Assembly (NCBI GenBank): GCA_036267975.1
Contig: DATAVA010000049.1
Coordinates: 42,369-106,368, forward strand
DNA: 64,000 nt
From: DAIDKA01 sp036267975
GTDB taxonomy: Bacteria; Pseudomonadota; Gammaproteobacteria; Steroidobacterales; Steroidobacteraceae
Direction: 5' to 3'
In this document: positions 8,070-16,396 of the stretch, one piece after another
Layout of the letters: each line of letters begins with the position of its first letter
How positions within the stretch are numbered: position 1 is the stretch's first letter
Made by a program: the position numbers and the translations under genes
Notes under the pieces: model-generated
Told to the model about the DNA's origin: nothing
Database searches by the model: none
The model's input: only the letters and a program-made list of their open reading frames with translations

Positions 8070-9026
8070 CTAGAGCACTGCGCGCCGGTATTGCAGGGGG
8101 GCATGGCCGTATTTTTGGCGGAAGCGGCGCGCAAAGTGGCTGGGATCCGTAAAGCCGCAGCGGGTTGCCACATCCTCGATGCGCGGGGCCGCCTGGCGTG
8201 CATCGGAGAGGATTTCCCGCGCCCGCTCCAGGCGCAATTTCATCAGCTGTTCGACAAAGGTCGTTCCCGCCGCCGCAAAGGCATAGTGCAAGGTGCGCTT
8301 GGAGATATCATGTTGCGCTGCAACAACAAGGGGTGACAGATCCGTTTCCTCCAGGCGCTCGCGCAGGGTCGCGATCAGGCCGGTCAGCAAGGTGCGCGGG
8401 CTTTCGCCGTCCACGCCCTTGCCCAATGCGAGCGTCAAGAGCGAGGCGATCTGCTCGGCAACCGTACTGCGCGGCAACGCCAGATCGCTGCACGTTTCCA
8501 ACCGCAGGCTGCTCATGGCGGCGCACAGCGCCGAACTCCAGTCGCCGCGCGCAAACAGCGTCGGGGAGGAGAATTCGGGGTTCGGCAGCCAGCGCCGCAG
8601 CCAATCCTCCGGCATGCGCAAAATTGCGGCCGAGGTCGCCTGCGGGCATTCCAGGTCGTAGGGTTCGGTGCCATCCACGAGGACGCACTCGCCCGCGTGG
8701 GCCTGCAATTCGCGGCCGCGTTGTCGCAGAATCCCGTGTCCGAGCCGAAACTGCACCAGGAAAAAGGTCGAATAACGCGTGCGTGAAATCTTGGCGGGGG
8801 TGCGCCGGATGCGTTGACTCGCGGCGCCGACGAAACTCAAGGTGGCCGGGCCGAAATCAATCTGATCCAGGCAGGCGCGGAAATGGCTGCGCACTGGCGT
8901 ATCGATATCCAGTTCGAGGAAACGGTCGCAGACCGTGTCCACCCAGTACGCGAGCGCCCTGCGTTGATCGACGCCGTCCGTCGACCAGTGACCGGGACGC
9001 TGCTGGTCCAGCCTACTAACCTCCAT
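8070..9026 (-). CDS. AraC-family transcriptional regulator
   Basis: About 318 residues. The N-terminal part is an AraC-type ligand/dimerisation domain (FFLVQFRLGHGIL, VLVDGTEPYDLEC), and the C-terminal 100 residues carry the double helix-turn-helix: ISKRTLHYAFAAAG...RLERAREIL and VATRCGFTDPSHFARRFRQKYGHAP. I chose ATG at 9026 because GGAG lies 6 nt upstream; a GTG at 9053 in the same frame with AGAGGG upstream is the alternative. It lies 160 bp upstream of, and in the same direction as, the PEP-synthase/biotin-carboxylase operon, so it is the likely substrate-responsive activator of that operon. It could also act on the divergent TonB receptor. Confidence 0.9.
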   Translation of the reverse strand: MEVSRLDQQRPGHWSTDGVDQRRALAYWVDTVCDRFLELDIDTPVRSHFRACLDQIDFGPATLSFVGAASQRIRRTPAKISRTRYSTFFLVQFRLGHGILRQRGRELQAHAGECVLVDGTEPYDLECPQATSAAILRMPEDWLRRWLPNPEFSSPTLFARGDWSSALCAAMSSLRLETCSDLALPRSTVAEQIASLLTLALGKGVDGESPRTLLTGLIATLRERLEETDLSPLVVAAQHDISKRTLHYAFAAAGTTFVEQLMKLRLERAREILSDARQAAPRIEDVATRCGFTDPSHFARRFRQKYGHAPLQYRRAVL

Positions 9027-9386
9027 CGCGGGCTCCAGAACCTCGTAGGGCACCTATCCCTCTGAATGTGGCACAAGCGTGGAAATATATGCAAGGTCTG
9101 ATTGAGCGATCAATACCTTATGCGGGTTTTCGCAGGCGAATTCGTAGTCAGCGGCCAAGACTGTAACTTCAATACCACACTATTGCATCACCAAGTGCGC
9201 TGTCAGCTTACCTTTGCACTGTGGTCCGCGCACCACGACGAGGCGCCGCGATAGGCTTCGGCGTCGCTGGGAGGCGTCGGAACTGCAGGAAAACATGCGG
9301 CCGTGGACTCGAAGCCCTAGGGGCCGCCCATTGTGGTCATCCGCTCCGCCTTCCCATTTTCAGATGTTGTTTCAGGGGGACGCAGG
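9027..9386. promoter_or_regulatory. Intergenic region between divergent AraC regulator and TonB receptor
   Basis: About 360 bp without a convincing gene. It must contain the promoters for the AraC-type regulator (leftward) and the TonB-dependent receptor (rightward). AT-richer sequence is concentrated around 9085-9190. I found no promoter good enough to place; TGGCAC near 9070 recalls a sigma-54 -24 element but lacks the matching -12 element. Confidence 0.5.
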
Positions 9387-12143
9387 ATGAAAGTTGCAGC
9401 AGCAGGCTCGAAGGGACCACTCACCGTGGCACGTCGCAGCCGTCGATTGGCCTTTTGGACCATAGCCGGCCTTGCCGCCAGCTCAAGTGGCGTTTACGCG
9501 CAGACTGCGCCGACTCCAGCGGCACCCGCCGATACCTCCGGCGCCCTGCAGGAGGTCGTCGTGACGGCCACCCGCCGCGCGGAAAACGTCCAGACGGTGC
9601 CCATCGCCATCACCGCATTCACCGCAGATTCGCTGCAGCAGCGCAATCTGACCAACATCCAAGTTCTCGGTGACCTGACTCCCGGCGTCACGCTGGATGC
9701 AGGCTCCCCCTTCTCCGGTGACCGCTCGGTGCTCACCGCCTCCATCCGCGGCGTCGGACAGGACGATTTCGCCTTCAACCTCAACCCCGCGGTGGGCGTG
9801 TACCTGGATGGCATCTACCTGGCCCGCAGCATTGGCGCCAACCAGAGCTTGCTCGATGTGGATCGCGTCGAAATCCTCAAGGGTCCGCAGGGCACTCTGT
9901 TCGGTGCCAACACCGAAGGCGGCGCCATCAGCATCATCACCCACACTCCGGGCGATGAGGAGAAGTTCACGGCGCAGGCCACACTCGGCAGTCTGAACCG
10001 CCGCGACTTTGGCTTCACGGCGGACATTCCCCTCATCAAGGACACCCTGCTGTCGTCACTGACCGTCTCGACCCAGGATCGGGATGGCTATCAGCGGGTC
10101 ATCCCCTATCCCAGCAGCTCCCCACAAGGCGAGGCGCCGTTCGTCGTTGATCCGCAGGACGCCTACCCGAAGGCGGGCTATGAGACCGGCGATGCGTACG
10201 GCGGCTACAACGTGCAGACCGTGCGCGGCAAGCTGTTGTGGCTGGCCTCGGACAAGGACACCGTCACTTTTACGGCCGACTTGAATCACCAGGCACAGGA
10301 AGCCCTGCCGTACACGATTCTGAACACCTACCAGGGCAACCTGACGACTTCGACGTTCTCGACCTTGTACAACACCTGCATTAGCAGCAATGCGGGAAAC
10401 ATCGCGCAGAACATCCAGAACGCATCAGCGGTTGGACCGGGTATCTATGCGTTTCCGCTCGGTTCAGCCTCAAATGCGGGACTTGTCGGCCTATGCGAGC
10501 AACCTCGGGCACGTGTCCCGGGCATCTCCACGGGCGGCGCGGCGCTGCTGGGCGCGGGCTACGTCGGCGGTCCTGCGGGGCCCTTCCAGTATGGCAGCGC
10601 GGGCTATCTCGGCTCGAACCAGCCCCGCCTCTATGACTATCCCGGTGCCAACCAGACCGGCAACATCGACACCACCTACGCAAACGGACCGGATTTTGCG
10701 AACAACGACTATTTCGGCTTCTCGCTCACCGCGCAGCACCAGTTCAACGACGACCTGTCGTTAAAGTCGATCAGCGGCTATCGCCAGATTGCCTGGCACA
10801 TCGGTACGGATCTGGATGGCACGCCGGAAACCCTGCAGGAAGTGACCGACCACCAGCACCAGTGGCAGGTCTCCCAGGAATTCCAGCTGAACGGCAAGGC
10901 CTTCAACAATGCGTTGAACTACGTCGGCGGGTTGTACTACTTCGAAGAGGCCGGATTCGTGCACGACTATGTGCCGTTCGAGAGCCTGCTGTACGTGTAC
11001 GACATCCAGAATGATGCGAACAACAAGAACGCAGCGGCGTTCCTCCACGCCGATTACAAGTTGAATGACCAGTTGAGCTTCACCGCCGGCGGCCGCTTCA
11101 CTCGCGTCGTTGAAGAGTTCATCGGTGGCCAGGGCGACCTGAACTGCTTCCCATACGGCTCGGGCGCGTGCGGCGCGGTGCTCGGCCCCCAAGGATATGC
11201 CTTCACTCTGGGCGGCGGCACGGTCGATCGTTACTTCCCAATCGGCGACAACCGGCAGACCTGGAATGTGTTTGATCCGACCCTGGCCGCACAGTTTCAC
11301 TTCAATGATGATGCGATGGCATATCTGAGCTGGGGCAAGGGTTTCAAGGCCGGCGGCTGGACCACCCGCCTCTCGGCCAATATCCCGAGCGCGACAGATG
11401 CGCAGTTCTCTCCCGAATACACCAAGACGTGGGAACTGGGAATCAAATCCGAATGGTTCAATCATCATCTGAAGGCCAACGCAGCCTTGTTCTATACGGA
11501 CTACACGGGCATCCAGCTCGACATTCAGCAGGGCATCTCACCGGTGTACACCAATGCCGGCAATGCCAAGATCAAGGGCGCTGAAATGGATCTGGAGGCG
11601 GTCGTCGGTGGCGGCCTGTCGCTGAACCTCTCCGGCTCGTACATCGACGCGTACTACACTTACGTCAATCCGGAAGCCAATATCCCGCAGGAGATCATTG
11701 CGCCTTTGGGACTGAACGAGTGTCCCGCGACTGGATTGAACCCGGCCACTGGGGGCCCGATCTGCAACATCGTCGGAGGCAATCCCCTGGATGCAAGATT
11801 GCCCAAGACGCCGAAGTACAAGATCAGCTTCTATCCGGAGTACACCGTGTTGCTGTCGAACCAGGCAACCCTGCGCATGATTGTCGACCTCACGTACACG
11901 GCTGAAATGTACAACGACTCCTTGAACACTCCTGAGCTGCGTGACCCGGCCTCGCGCATGCTGGATGCGTCGGTCCACTACATCACGGCGGACGAGAAAT
12001 ACGATCTGGCCCTGGGTGGTACCAACATCACCAACGATCGCTTCATCACCACCGGATCACCCAATATCGGTGCGGGCGAGGTGGGCGGCACCTACAACGA
12101 GCCGGCCGAGTGGTACCTCCAGCTGACGGCGAAGTTCAAGTAA
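9387..12143 (+). CDS. TonB-dependent outer-membrane receptor
   Basis: A 918-residue TonB-dependent receptor of the long type with extended extracellular loops. It has an N-terminal signal peptide ending near GVYA-Q, a TonB box EVVVTATRR, a plug domain (VPIAITAFTAD, SIRGVGQDDF, VEILKGPQGTLFGANTEGGAISI) and a 22-strand beta-barrel closing with YLQLTAKFK. The protein imports a bulky or scarce nutrient across the outer membrane using TonB energy. ATG 9387 is preferred over the upstream 9333 start because AGGGGGA lies 6 nt before it and the signal peptide begins there. It is divergent from an AraC regulator and followed by a strong terminator, so it is monocistronic. The substrate is not deducible; the neighbouring catabolic genes suggest an organic ligand. 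Confidence 0.95.
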   Translation: MKVAAAGSKGPLTVARRSRRLAFWTIAGLAASSSGVYAQTAPTPAAPADTSGALQEVVVTATRRAENVQTVPIAITAFTADSLQQRNLTNIQVLGDLTPGVTLDAGSPFSGDRSVLTASIRGVGQDDFAFNLNPAVGVYLDGIYLARSIGANQSLLDVDRVEILKGPQGTLFGANTEGGAISIITHTPGDEEKFTAQATLGSLNRRDFGFTADIPLIKDTLLSSLTVSTQDRDGYQRVIPYPSSSPQGEAPFVVDPQDAYPKAGYETGDAYGGYNVQTVRGKLLWLASDKDTVTFTADLNHQAQEALPYTILNTYQGNLTTSTFSTLYNTCISSNAGNIAQNIQNASAVGPGIYAFPLGSASNAGLVGLCEQPRARVPGISTGGAALLGAGYVGGPAGPFQYGSAGYLGSNQPRLYDYPGANQTGNIDTTYANGPDFANNDYFGFSLTAQHQFNDDLSLKSISGYRQIAWHIGTDLDGTPETLQEVTDHQHQWQVSQEFQLNGKAFNNALNYVGGLYYFEEAGFVHDYVPFESLLYVYDIQNDANNKNAAAFLHADYKLNDQLSFTAGGRFTRVVEEFIGGQGDLNCFPYGSGACGAVLGPQGYAFTLGGGTVDRYFPIGDNRQTWNVFDPTLAAQFHFNDDAMAYLSWGKGFKAGGWTTRLSANIPSATDAQFSPEYTKTWELGIKSEWFNHHLKANAALFYTDYTGIQLDIQQGISPVYTNAGNAKIKGAEMDLEAVVGGGLSLNLSGSYIDAYYTYVNPEANIPQEIIAPLGLNECPATGLNPATGGPICNIVGGNPLDARLPKTPKYKISFYPEYTVLLSNQATLRMIVDLTYTAEMYNDSLNTPELRDPASRMLDASVHYITADEKYDLALGGTNITNDRFITTGSPNIGAGEVGGTYNEPAEWYLQLTAKFK

Positions 12144-12174
12144 CCGCAAGATCCGGCAGTCAGCACTGAAGAAC

Positions 12175-12203
12175 AAGGCCGCTGTGAACCAGCGGCCTTT
12201 TTT
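12175..12203 (+). terminator. Rho-independent terminator after TonB receptor
   Basis: A perfect 10-bp stem (AAGGCCGCTG / CAGCGGCCTT) with loop TGAAC, ending in a run of six T at 12198-12203. It starts 32 nt after the receptor stop codon and insulates the toxin-antitoxin promoter downstream. Confidence 0.93.
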
Positions 12204-12221
12204 ATGCGAGCGGGTGCTGGA

Positions 12222-12250
12222 TTGACAATGTAGCTTCATGAAGCTACATT
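12222..12250 (+). promoter_or_regulatory. Toxin-antitoxin promoter with embedded palindromic operator
   Basis: The -35 element TTGACA (12222-12227) is consensus; after exactly 17 nt comes TACATT (12245-12250) as -10. A perfect 24-bp palindrome (half-site AATGTAGCTTCA, 12227-12250) fills the spacer and covers the -10. Binding of the antitoxin or TA complex here would block RNA polymerase, as expected for autoregulated VapBC/Phd-type operons. The predicted transcription start falls on or next to the ATG at 12257. Confidence 0.85.
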
Positions 12251-12256
12251 CGGAGC

Positions 12257-12553
12257 ATGCGAACTGTCGGAATCCGCGAACTCAAGAACAGCCTGAGCGA
12301 GTACCTTAGACGGGTCCGCTCCGGTGAGTCCGTGCTGGTGACCGACCGCGGCGAGATTGTGGCGGAACTCACGCCACCCGGTCGCAGCAGCCTGGACCCG
12401 TCAGTGCCACCGGGTTTGAGCGCATTGGTCCGGCGAGGACTCGCCACCGTTGGCGCTGCCGCGAACCCAGGCCTTTATCGGCACCTACCCCGTAAGGGAC
12501 CGCGAAAGGTGACCTCAGCCCAGCTCCTCGATGAGGAGCGCGGGTCGCGTTGA
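12257..12553 (+). CDS. Phd/YefM-type antitoxin (VapB-like)
   Basis: A 98-residue antitoxin. The N-terminal TVGIRELKNSLSEYLRRVRSGE and LVTDRGEIVAEL are the hallmark of the Phd/YefM DNA-binding fold that pairs with PIN toxins; the C-terminal 40 residues are Pro/Arg/Gly-rich and are expected to wrap the toxin. Start at 12257 fixed by the conserved N-terminal motif. Only about 6 nt separate the -10 box from the ATG, so the mRNA is probably leaderless; GGAG at 12252-12255 is too close to serve as a normal ribosome site. Its TGA overlaps the toxin TTG start. It should neutralise the toxin and repress the operon through the palindrome upstream. Confidence 0.9.
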   Translation: MRTVGIRELKNSLSEYLRRVRSGESVLVTDRGEIVAELTPPGRSSLDPSVPPGLSALVRRGLATVGAAANPGLYRHLPRKGPRKVTSAQLLDEERGSR

Positions 12554-12975
12554 GCCTCTATGCGGAGTCAAGCGCTGTTCTCGCATGGCTCCTTGATGAG
12601 GATGCCGCCGGGACGGTTCTCGGATTTCTCAGTGCCGAACCGCTGATCATTGCATCAGACCTGACACTCATTGAATGCGATCGGGCGCTGCATCGGGCCG
12701 TAGCGCTTAGGGAGCTCACGGAAGCTGATGCCGCCGATCGTCGGGCCCACCTGGCCGCGGTGTCTTCTCATTGGACTGTGCTACGCATCGGTTCAGAAGT
12801 CGTCGAGCGGGCGCGGCAGTCGTTTCCCGGTCTGCCTATCGGGACTTTGGATGCCATTCATTTAGCATCACTGTTGGTCGCGAGGTCGGCGGTCCCGGGC
12901 TTAACGCTTCTGAGTCTGGACGCACGTGTACGAAATGCAGCTGCGCAACTGGGGATCGAGTTGCGGCCCAAATGA
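12550..12975 (+). CDS. vapC: PIN-domain ribonuclease toxin (VapC-like)
   Basis: A 141-residue PIN-domain protein: N-terminal LYAESSAVLAWLLDE with the first acidic residue, the central LIECDRALHRA with another, and C-terminal LPIGTLDAIHLASLLVA and LLSLDARVRNAA supplying the remaining Mg-binding acidic residues. VapC toxins are Mg-dependent RNases that often cut tRNA or rRNA. The start is TTG at 12550 inside the TTGA overlap with the antitoxin stop, a low-efficiency start that would keep toxin below antitoxin. The pair lies between the TonB receptor terminator and a convergent SDR gene. Confidence 0.88.
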   Translation: MSLYAESSAVLAWLLDEDAAGTVLGFLSAEPLIIASDLTLIECDRALHRAVALRELTEADAADRRAHLAAVSSHWTVLRIGSEVVERARQSFPGLPIGTLDAIHLASLLVARSAVPGLTLLSLDARVRNAAAQLGIELRPK

Positions 12976-12992
12976 AATATTGAAGCGCTTCC

Positions 12993-13817
12993 TTACCAGG
13001 GATGATCCTTGCCGTCGTTATCGAGGAAGCGGCCGGTATCCTTGATGGTCAGGCCATCGATGGTCCTGATCATCTTGCCGACCGCTTCGGGCGGCGGCAC
13101 GAATCCCGGTAGCTTGTCATTGCCAAAACTCTCGACCTGAACCCCGCCGGGATGGAACATCACCACGGTGATGCCCTGATCCTTGAACTGCGCGGCGAGC
13201 AGACGCATCGCGCTGTTCAAGGCCGCCTTGCTGATCCGGTACCAGTAGTGATCGGGCACGGGCGAACCGTTCGGCATGAAGGGGGGTACGGACACCGAGC
13301 CGGCCGCCGAGCTGATCGCGATGATCTTCTTCTGATGACTCGCCTTGACGTTGCCGATGAAGGTCTCGGTGATCATCAGCGGCCCGGCGACATTCGTATG
13401 GATGAACTCATCGAGCAGCCTGTAGTCCAGGGTGCCGAACTTCTGGTTGGCGTTGCCACCGGGCTTGTTCACCGGGTCGGTGCGGACCAGACCGGCATTG
13501 TTCAACAGGATGTCGATCGGAACGCCCTTCAGTTTCGCCCCCAGCGCCGCGATCTGTGCGGCATCGGTCACGTCCATGCGCTCAATGCGCACCTTCGGAT
13601 ATTGCGCCGCCAGCTTCGCCAGTTCCGCAGGCGTGCTCGTGCGGCGATGGGTGGCAATGACCGTCCAGCCGCGGGCGGCGTATTCCTTCGCGAATTCCAG
13701 GCCGATGCCCTGGTTCGCTCCGGTGATCAACACCGTAGCGGCCGCGGCATTGCCCGCGGTGCCGGCCATTGCGAGGCCGAGGGCGATGGGTGCGAGCATC
13801 CTGCTGAGAACGTTCAT
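12993..13817 (-). CDS. Exported short-chain dehydrogenase/reductase, paralogue of the SDR at 8-841
   Basis: About 274 residues. A Sec-type signal peptide ends around AGNAAAA, followed at once by TVLITGANQGIG (cofactor motif), ILLNNAG, and catalytic YRISK with an upstream AISSAAG serine. ATG 13817 is preferred over the TTG at 13823. The gene follows the SnoaL/DUF1348 gene with its start 2 nt from that stop, so the two are cotranscribed, possibly with the YkgJ-like gene. Resemblance to the first SDR of the window is strong along the whole length, including the odd exported N-terminus, which indicates a duplicated family. The substrate is unknown. Confidence 0.87.
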   Translation of the reverse strand: MNVLSRMLAPIALGLAMAGTAGNAAAATVLITGANQGIGLEFAKEYAARGWTVIATHRRTSTPAELAKLAAQYPKVRIERMDVTDAAQIAALGAKLKGVPIDILLNNAGLVRTDPVNKPGGNANQKFGTLDYRLLDEFIHTNVAGPLMITETFIGNVKASHQKKIIAISSAAGSVSVPPFMPNGSPVPDHYWYRISKAALNSAMRLLAAQFKDQGITVVMFHPGGVQVESFGNDKLPGFVPPPEAVGKMIRTIDGLTIKDTGRFLDNDGKDHPW

Positions 13818-13819
13818 GG

Positions 13820-14284
13820 TCAAAACCCCAGGTCGCTGAGTGAAGGGTGATCATCCGGGCGCCGACCGCTCGGCCATTGGAACTTGCGGTCGCTGGCGGC
13901 AATGGGTGCATCGTTGATACTGGCGATGCGGGTGTGCATCAACCCGTGTGCGTCGAACTCCCAGTTTTCGTTCCCGTAGCTGCGATACCACTGGCCGGCG
14001 TCATCATGCCATTCGTAGGCGAAGCGCACTGAAATTCGATTATCGCGAAAGGCCCAGACTTGCTTGACCAACCGGTAGTCGAGTTCGCGGTCCCACTTGC
14101 GGCGCAGGAACGCCTCGATCGCGCTGCGACCCTGCAGAAATTCCGCCCGATTGCGCCAGCGACTGTCCGTCGTGTAGGCGAGCGCCACGCGCTGCGGGTC
14201 ATGCGAATTCCAGGCATCCTCGGCCATGCGCGCCTTCTGGATCGCGGTTTCCAGTGTGAAGGGTGGTAGCGGTGGTTTGTCCAT
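13820..14284 (-). CDS. SnoaL-like / DUF1348 family protein
   Basis: A 154-residue protein of the nuclear-transport-factor-2-like DUF1348 family: TLETAIQKARMAEDAWNSHDP, YTTDSRWRNRAEFLQGRSAI, FLRRKWDRELDYRLVKQVWAF and RFAYEWHDDAGQWYRSYGNENWEF are the family core. The cone-shaped fold usually binds a small hydrophobic ligand; no catalytic role is established for this subgroup. The start at 14284 overlaps the last base of the upstream Cys-cluster gene stop (TGATG), and the next gene begins 2 nt after its stop, so the three form an operon. Confidence 0.85.
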   Translation of the reverse strand: MDKPPLPPFTLETAIQKARMAEDAWNSHDPQRVALAYTTDSRWRNRAEFLQGRSAIEAFLRRKWDRELDYRLVKQVWAFRDNRISVRFAYEWHDDAGQWYRSYGNENWEFDAHGLMHTRIASINDAPIAASDRKFQWPSGRRPDDHPSLSDLGF

Positions 14285-14976
14285 CAAGAGGCTCCCGGCG
14301 GGGATGATTTGAGCAACGCCCGTCCGGCGCGCCACCGCGCAATGAGCGCCGGATTGACGAGCAGCGCCGCGAGCGCCGTATGCAACTCAATCGGAGTCGG
14401 GTTCAGGCCCTGAGTCTGCAGCGCCGCGCTGACTCCCTCCTCCAGGGCCAGCGCGACCACCATGAGCGCCTCCAGCGCCACGGTGCCGGACGGCAGCGAC
14501 GGATCGTGAAAGGATTCCTCGCAGCGCTGCCGGCTCACCGAATGATAGGCGGCGCACGCGCCGGGGCGCACCTCATAGGCCGAACACTGTCCTTCGACCA
14601 GAAAGGCGCATGCGCGGCGCGCCACCACCGGCCCCGAAGCGGGGGGCGCCTGCGCATATTCGCGGATTCTCATCCGCACCCGTTCAGCCGTGGCCGGCGG
14701 CATGCGCGACTGCAGATAGCGGAACAGGGCGATCGCCTCGTGCGGCAACACCCGCACCTGCAGGTGACAGCAGAAATTGCAGCCTGCGCGACAGGCCAGA
14801 CTCGCACCGGCCTGCGGCAGATGCTGTGCGGCCTGCTCGAGCAGCTGATCGACCTGTGCGACCAGGGCGACGCAGGCGTCCACATCCGTACTGCGGCCCA
14901 AAGTGCCACGGACCGCCCGCGCGGCAAATTGCTGCACGGGTGGGATGTCTGGGGCGATGGACTGAGCCTCTTCCAT
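14284..14976 (-). CDS. YkgJ-family cysteine-cluster protein
   Basis: A 230-residue protein with the Fe/Zn-chelating Cys cluster typical of the family: CRAGCNFCCHLQVRVLPHEA, then ARRACAFLVEGQCSAYEVRPGACAAYHS, and a further Cys in RQRCEESF. The eight or so Cys residues probably bind a metal or Fe-S centre; function in this family is mostly unknown. The ATG at 14976 is chosen over the extended frame because the residues before it are low-complexity read-through without conservation signs, and it leaves a 43-bp divergent promoter gap to the zinc-ribbon SDR. Confidence 0.82.
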   Translation of the reverse strand: MEEAQSIAPDIPPVQQFAARAVRGTLGRSTDVDACVALVAQVDQLLEQAAQHLPQAGASLACRAGCNFCCHLQVRVLPHEAIALFRYLQSRMPPATAERVRMRIREYAQAPPASGPVVARRACAFLVEGQCSAYEVRPGACAAYHSVSRQRCEESFHDPSLPSGTVALEALMVVALALEEGVSAALQTQGLNPTPIELHTALAALLVNPALIARWRAGRALLKSSPPGAS

Positions 14977-15019
14977 ACTCAAGAATGTCTCCTGCGAGCA
15001 GCCATCATACAATGGGGCG

Positions 15020-16387
15020 ATGGATACCCTCGACCCGCCCCGCGCGCCGGCACCGACGGCCAATGCGCTGCGCACCACCCTCGAAGTGCTGCGCGCCATC
15101 GAAGCCGACCGTTCACTATTGACGCAGCTGTCGCCCGAGCAGCGCCGGGAGCTGCTGACCCTGGCGGGACTGATCGCCAAGCCCGAACGTCACGACCTGG
15201 TGAAAATGGCCAAGGCCTTCCGGCGCGCGGATCGGGCTGCTGCCCGCGAGCGCGACGCGCAGATCATTCAACGCACCGGACTGCGCCTGCAGCGCCGTGC
15301 CAGCCGCTATACCCCCTTATGGCTGCCGCCGCCGCAGACCGACGATACTCCGCAGGCGCAGCCGACGCTGGGCAAGTCCCGCAACTGTTACGTGTGCAAG
15401 CAACCGTTCGTGCTCACGCACCGCTACTACGATTGCCTGTGCCGGGACTGCGGCGAGTTCAACTATGCCAAGCGCGAGCAGAGCGCGGATCTGTCCGGGC
15501 GCCATGCCCTCATCACCGGGGCACGCGTGAAGATCGGGTTTCAGGCGGCACTGAAACTGCTGCGTGCCGGGGCGCACGTCATCGTCACCACCCGCTTCGC
15601 GGCGGATGCCGCGCAGCGGTACGGGCTCGAATCAGACTACCCGCAATTCAAGGATCGCCTGCAGATCCACGCCCTGGACCTGCGCCATTCACCGAGTGTC
15701 GAGCGCTTCGCCCATGGCCTGCGCGCGCAACTGCCGCGGCTCGATTACCTGCTGAACAATGCCTGCCAGACGGTGCGCCGGCCCGCCGCCTACTACGCGC
15801 ACCTGCTGGAAAAGGAAGCGACGGCGCTGGTCCCGCTGCACTCTCACGAACTGTTCCCGACCCATCACTACGATGAGGACCTGCAGCAGGTTGATCTGCG
15901 CGATACCAACAGCTGGCGCCTGCGGTTGCACGAGGTCGACACCTCCGAGCTGCTCGAAGTGCACCTCGTCAACGCGATTGCACCTTACATTCTGAATGCG
16001 CATCTGAAGCCCCTGATGGTTGCGACACCCGGCGCGCACAAGCACATCGTGAACGTCAGCGCGATGGAGGGTCAGTTCTACCGCACGACCAAGACCGAAC
16101 GGCATCCGCACACGAATATGGCCAAGGCCGCATTGAACATGATGACGCGCACCAGCGCACCGGACTACTTCCGGGATGGCATTTGCATGAACGCGGTGGA
16201 CACCGGGTGGATCACGGACGAAGATCCGGCCATCCACGCGGCGCGCAAGGCTGAACTGGGATTCGCGCCACCGCTGGACATCATCGACGGTGCGGCCCGC
16301 ATCCTCGACCCGATTTTTGCCGGGTGCCACGACGGCACCCCCGTGTGGGGTCAGTTCCTCAAGGACTACCGGCCTGCGCCTTGGTAG
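15020..16387 (+). CDS. Zinc-ribbon / SDR fusion protein lacking the catalytic Tyr
   Basis: A 455-residue fusion. Residues 1-100 are helical and charged, 123-144 form a Cys cluster (Cys123, Cys126, Cys139, Cys141, Cys144) like a zinc ribbon, and 158-455 are an SDR fold. The cofactor motif is unusual, TGARVKIG instead of TGxxxGIG, and where YxxxK is expected the sequence reads TNMAK (Thr365...Lys369), so the catalytic Tyr is missing. NVSAMEG retains a candidate Ser, and LLNNACQ replaces NNAG. The family therefore may bind NAD(P) without classical catalysis, or use another residue. It is divergent from the YkgJ-like gene. The role is unknown; it may be a redox- or metal-responsive factor. Confidence 0.8.
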   Translation: MDTLDPPRAPAPTANALRTTLEVLRAIEADRSLLTQLSPEQRRELLTLAGLIAKPERHDLVKMAKAFRRADRAAARERDAQIIQRTGLRLQRRASRYTPLWLPPPQTDDTPQAQPTLGKSRNCYVCKQPFVLTHRYYDCLCRDCGEFNYAKREQSADLSGRHALITGARVKIGFQAALKLLRAGAHVIVTTRFAADAAQRYGLESDYPQFKDRLQIHALDLRHSPSVERFAHGLRAQLPRLDYLLNNACQTVRRPAAYYAHLLEKEATALVPLHSHELFPTHHYDEDLQQVDLRDTNSWRLRLHEVDTSELLEVHLVNAIAPYILNAHLKPLMVATPGAHKHIVNVSAMEGQFYRTTKTERHPHTNMAKAALNMMTRTSAPDYFRDGICMNAVDTGWITDEDPAIHAARKAELGFAPPLDIIDGAARILDPIFAGCHDGTPVWGQFLKDYRPAPW

Positions 16388-16396
16388 CCGCGGTCG

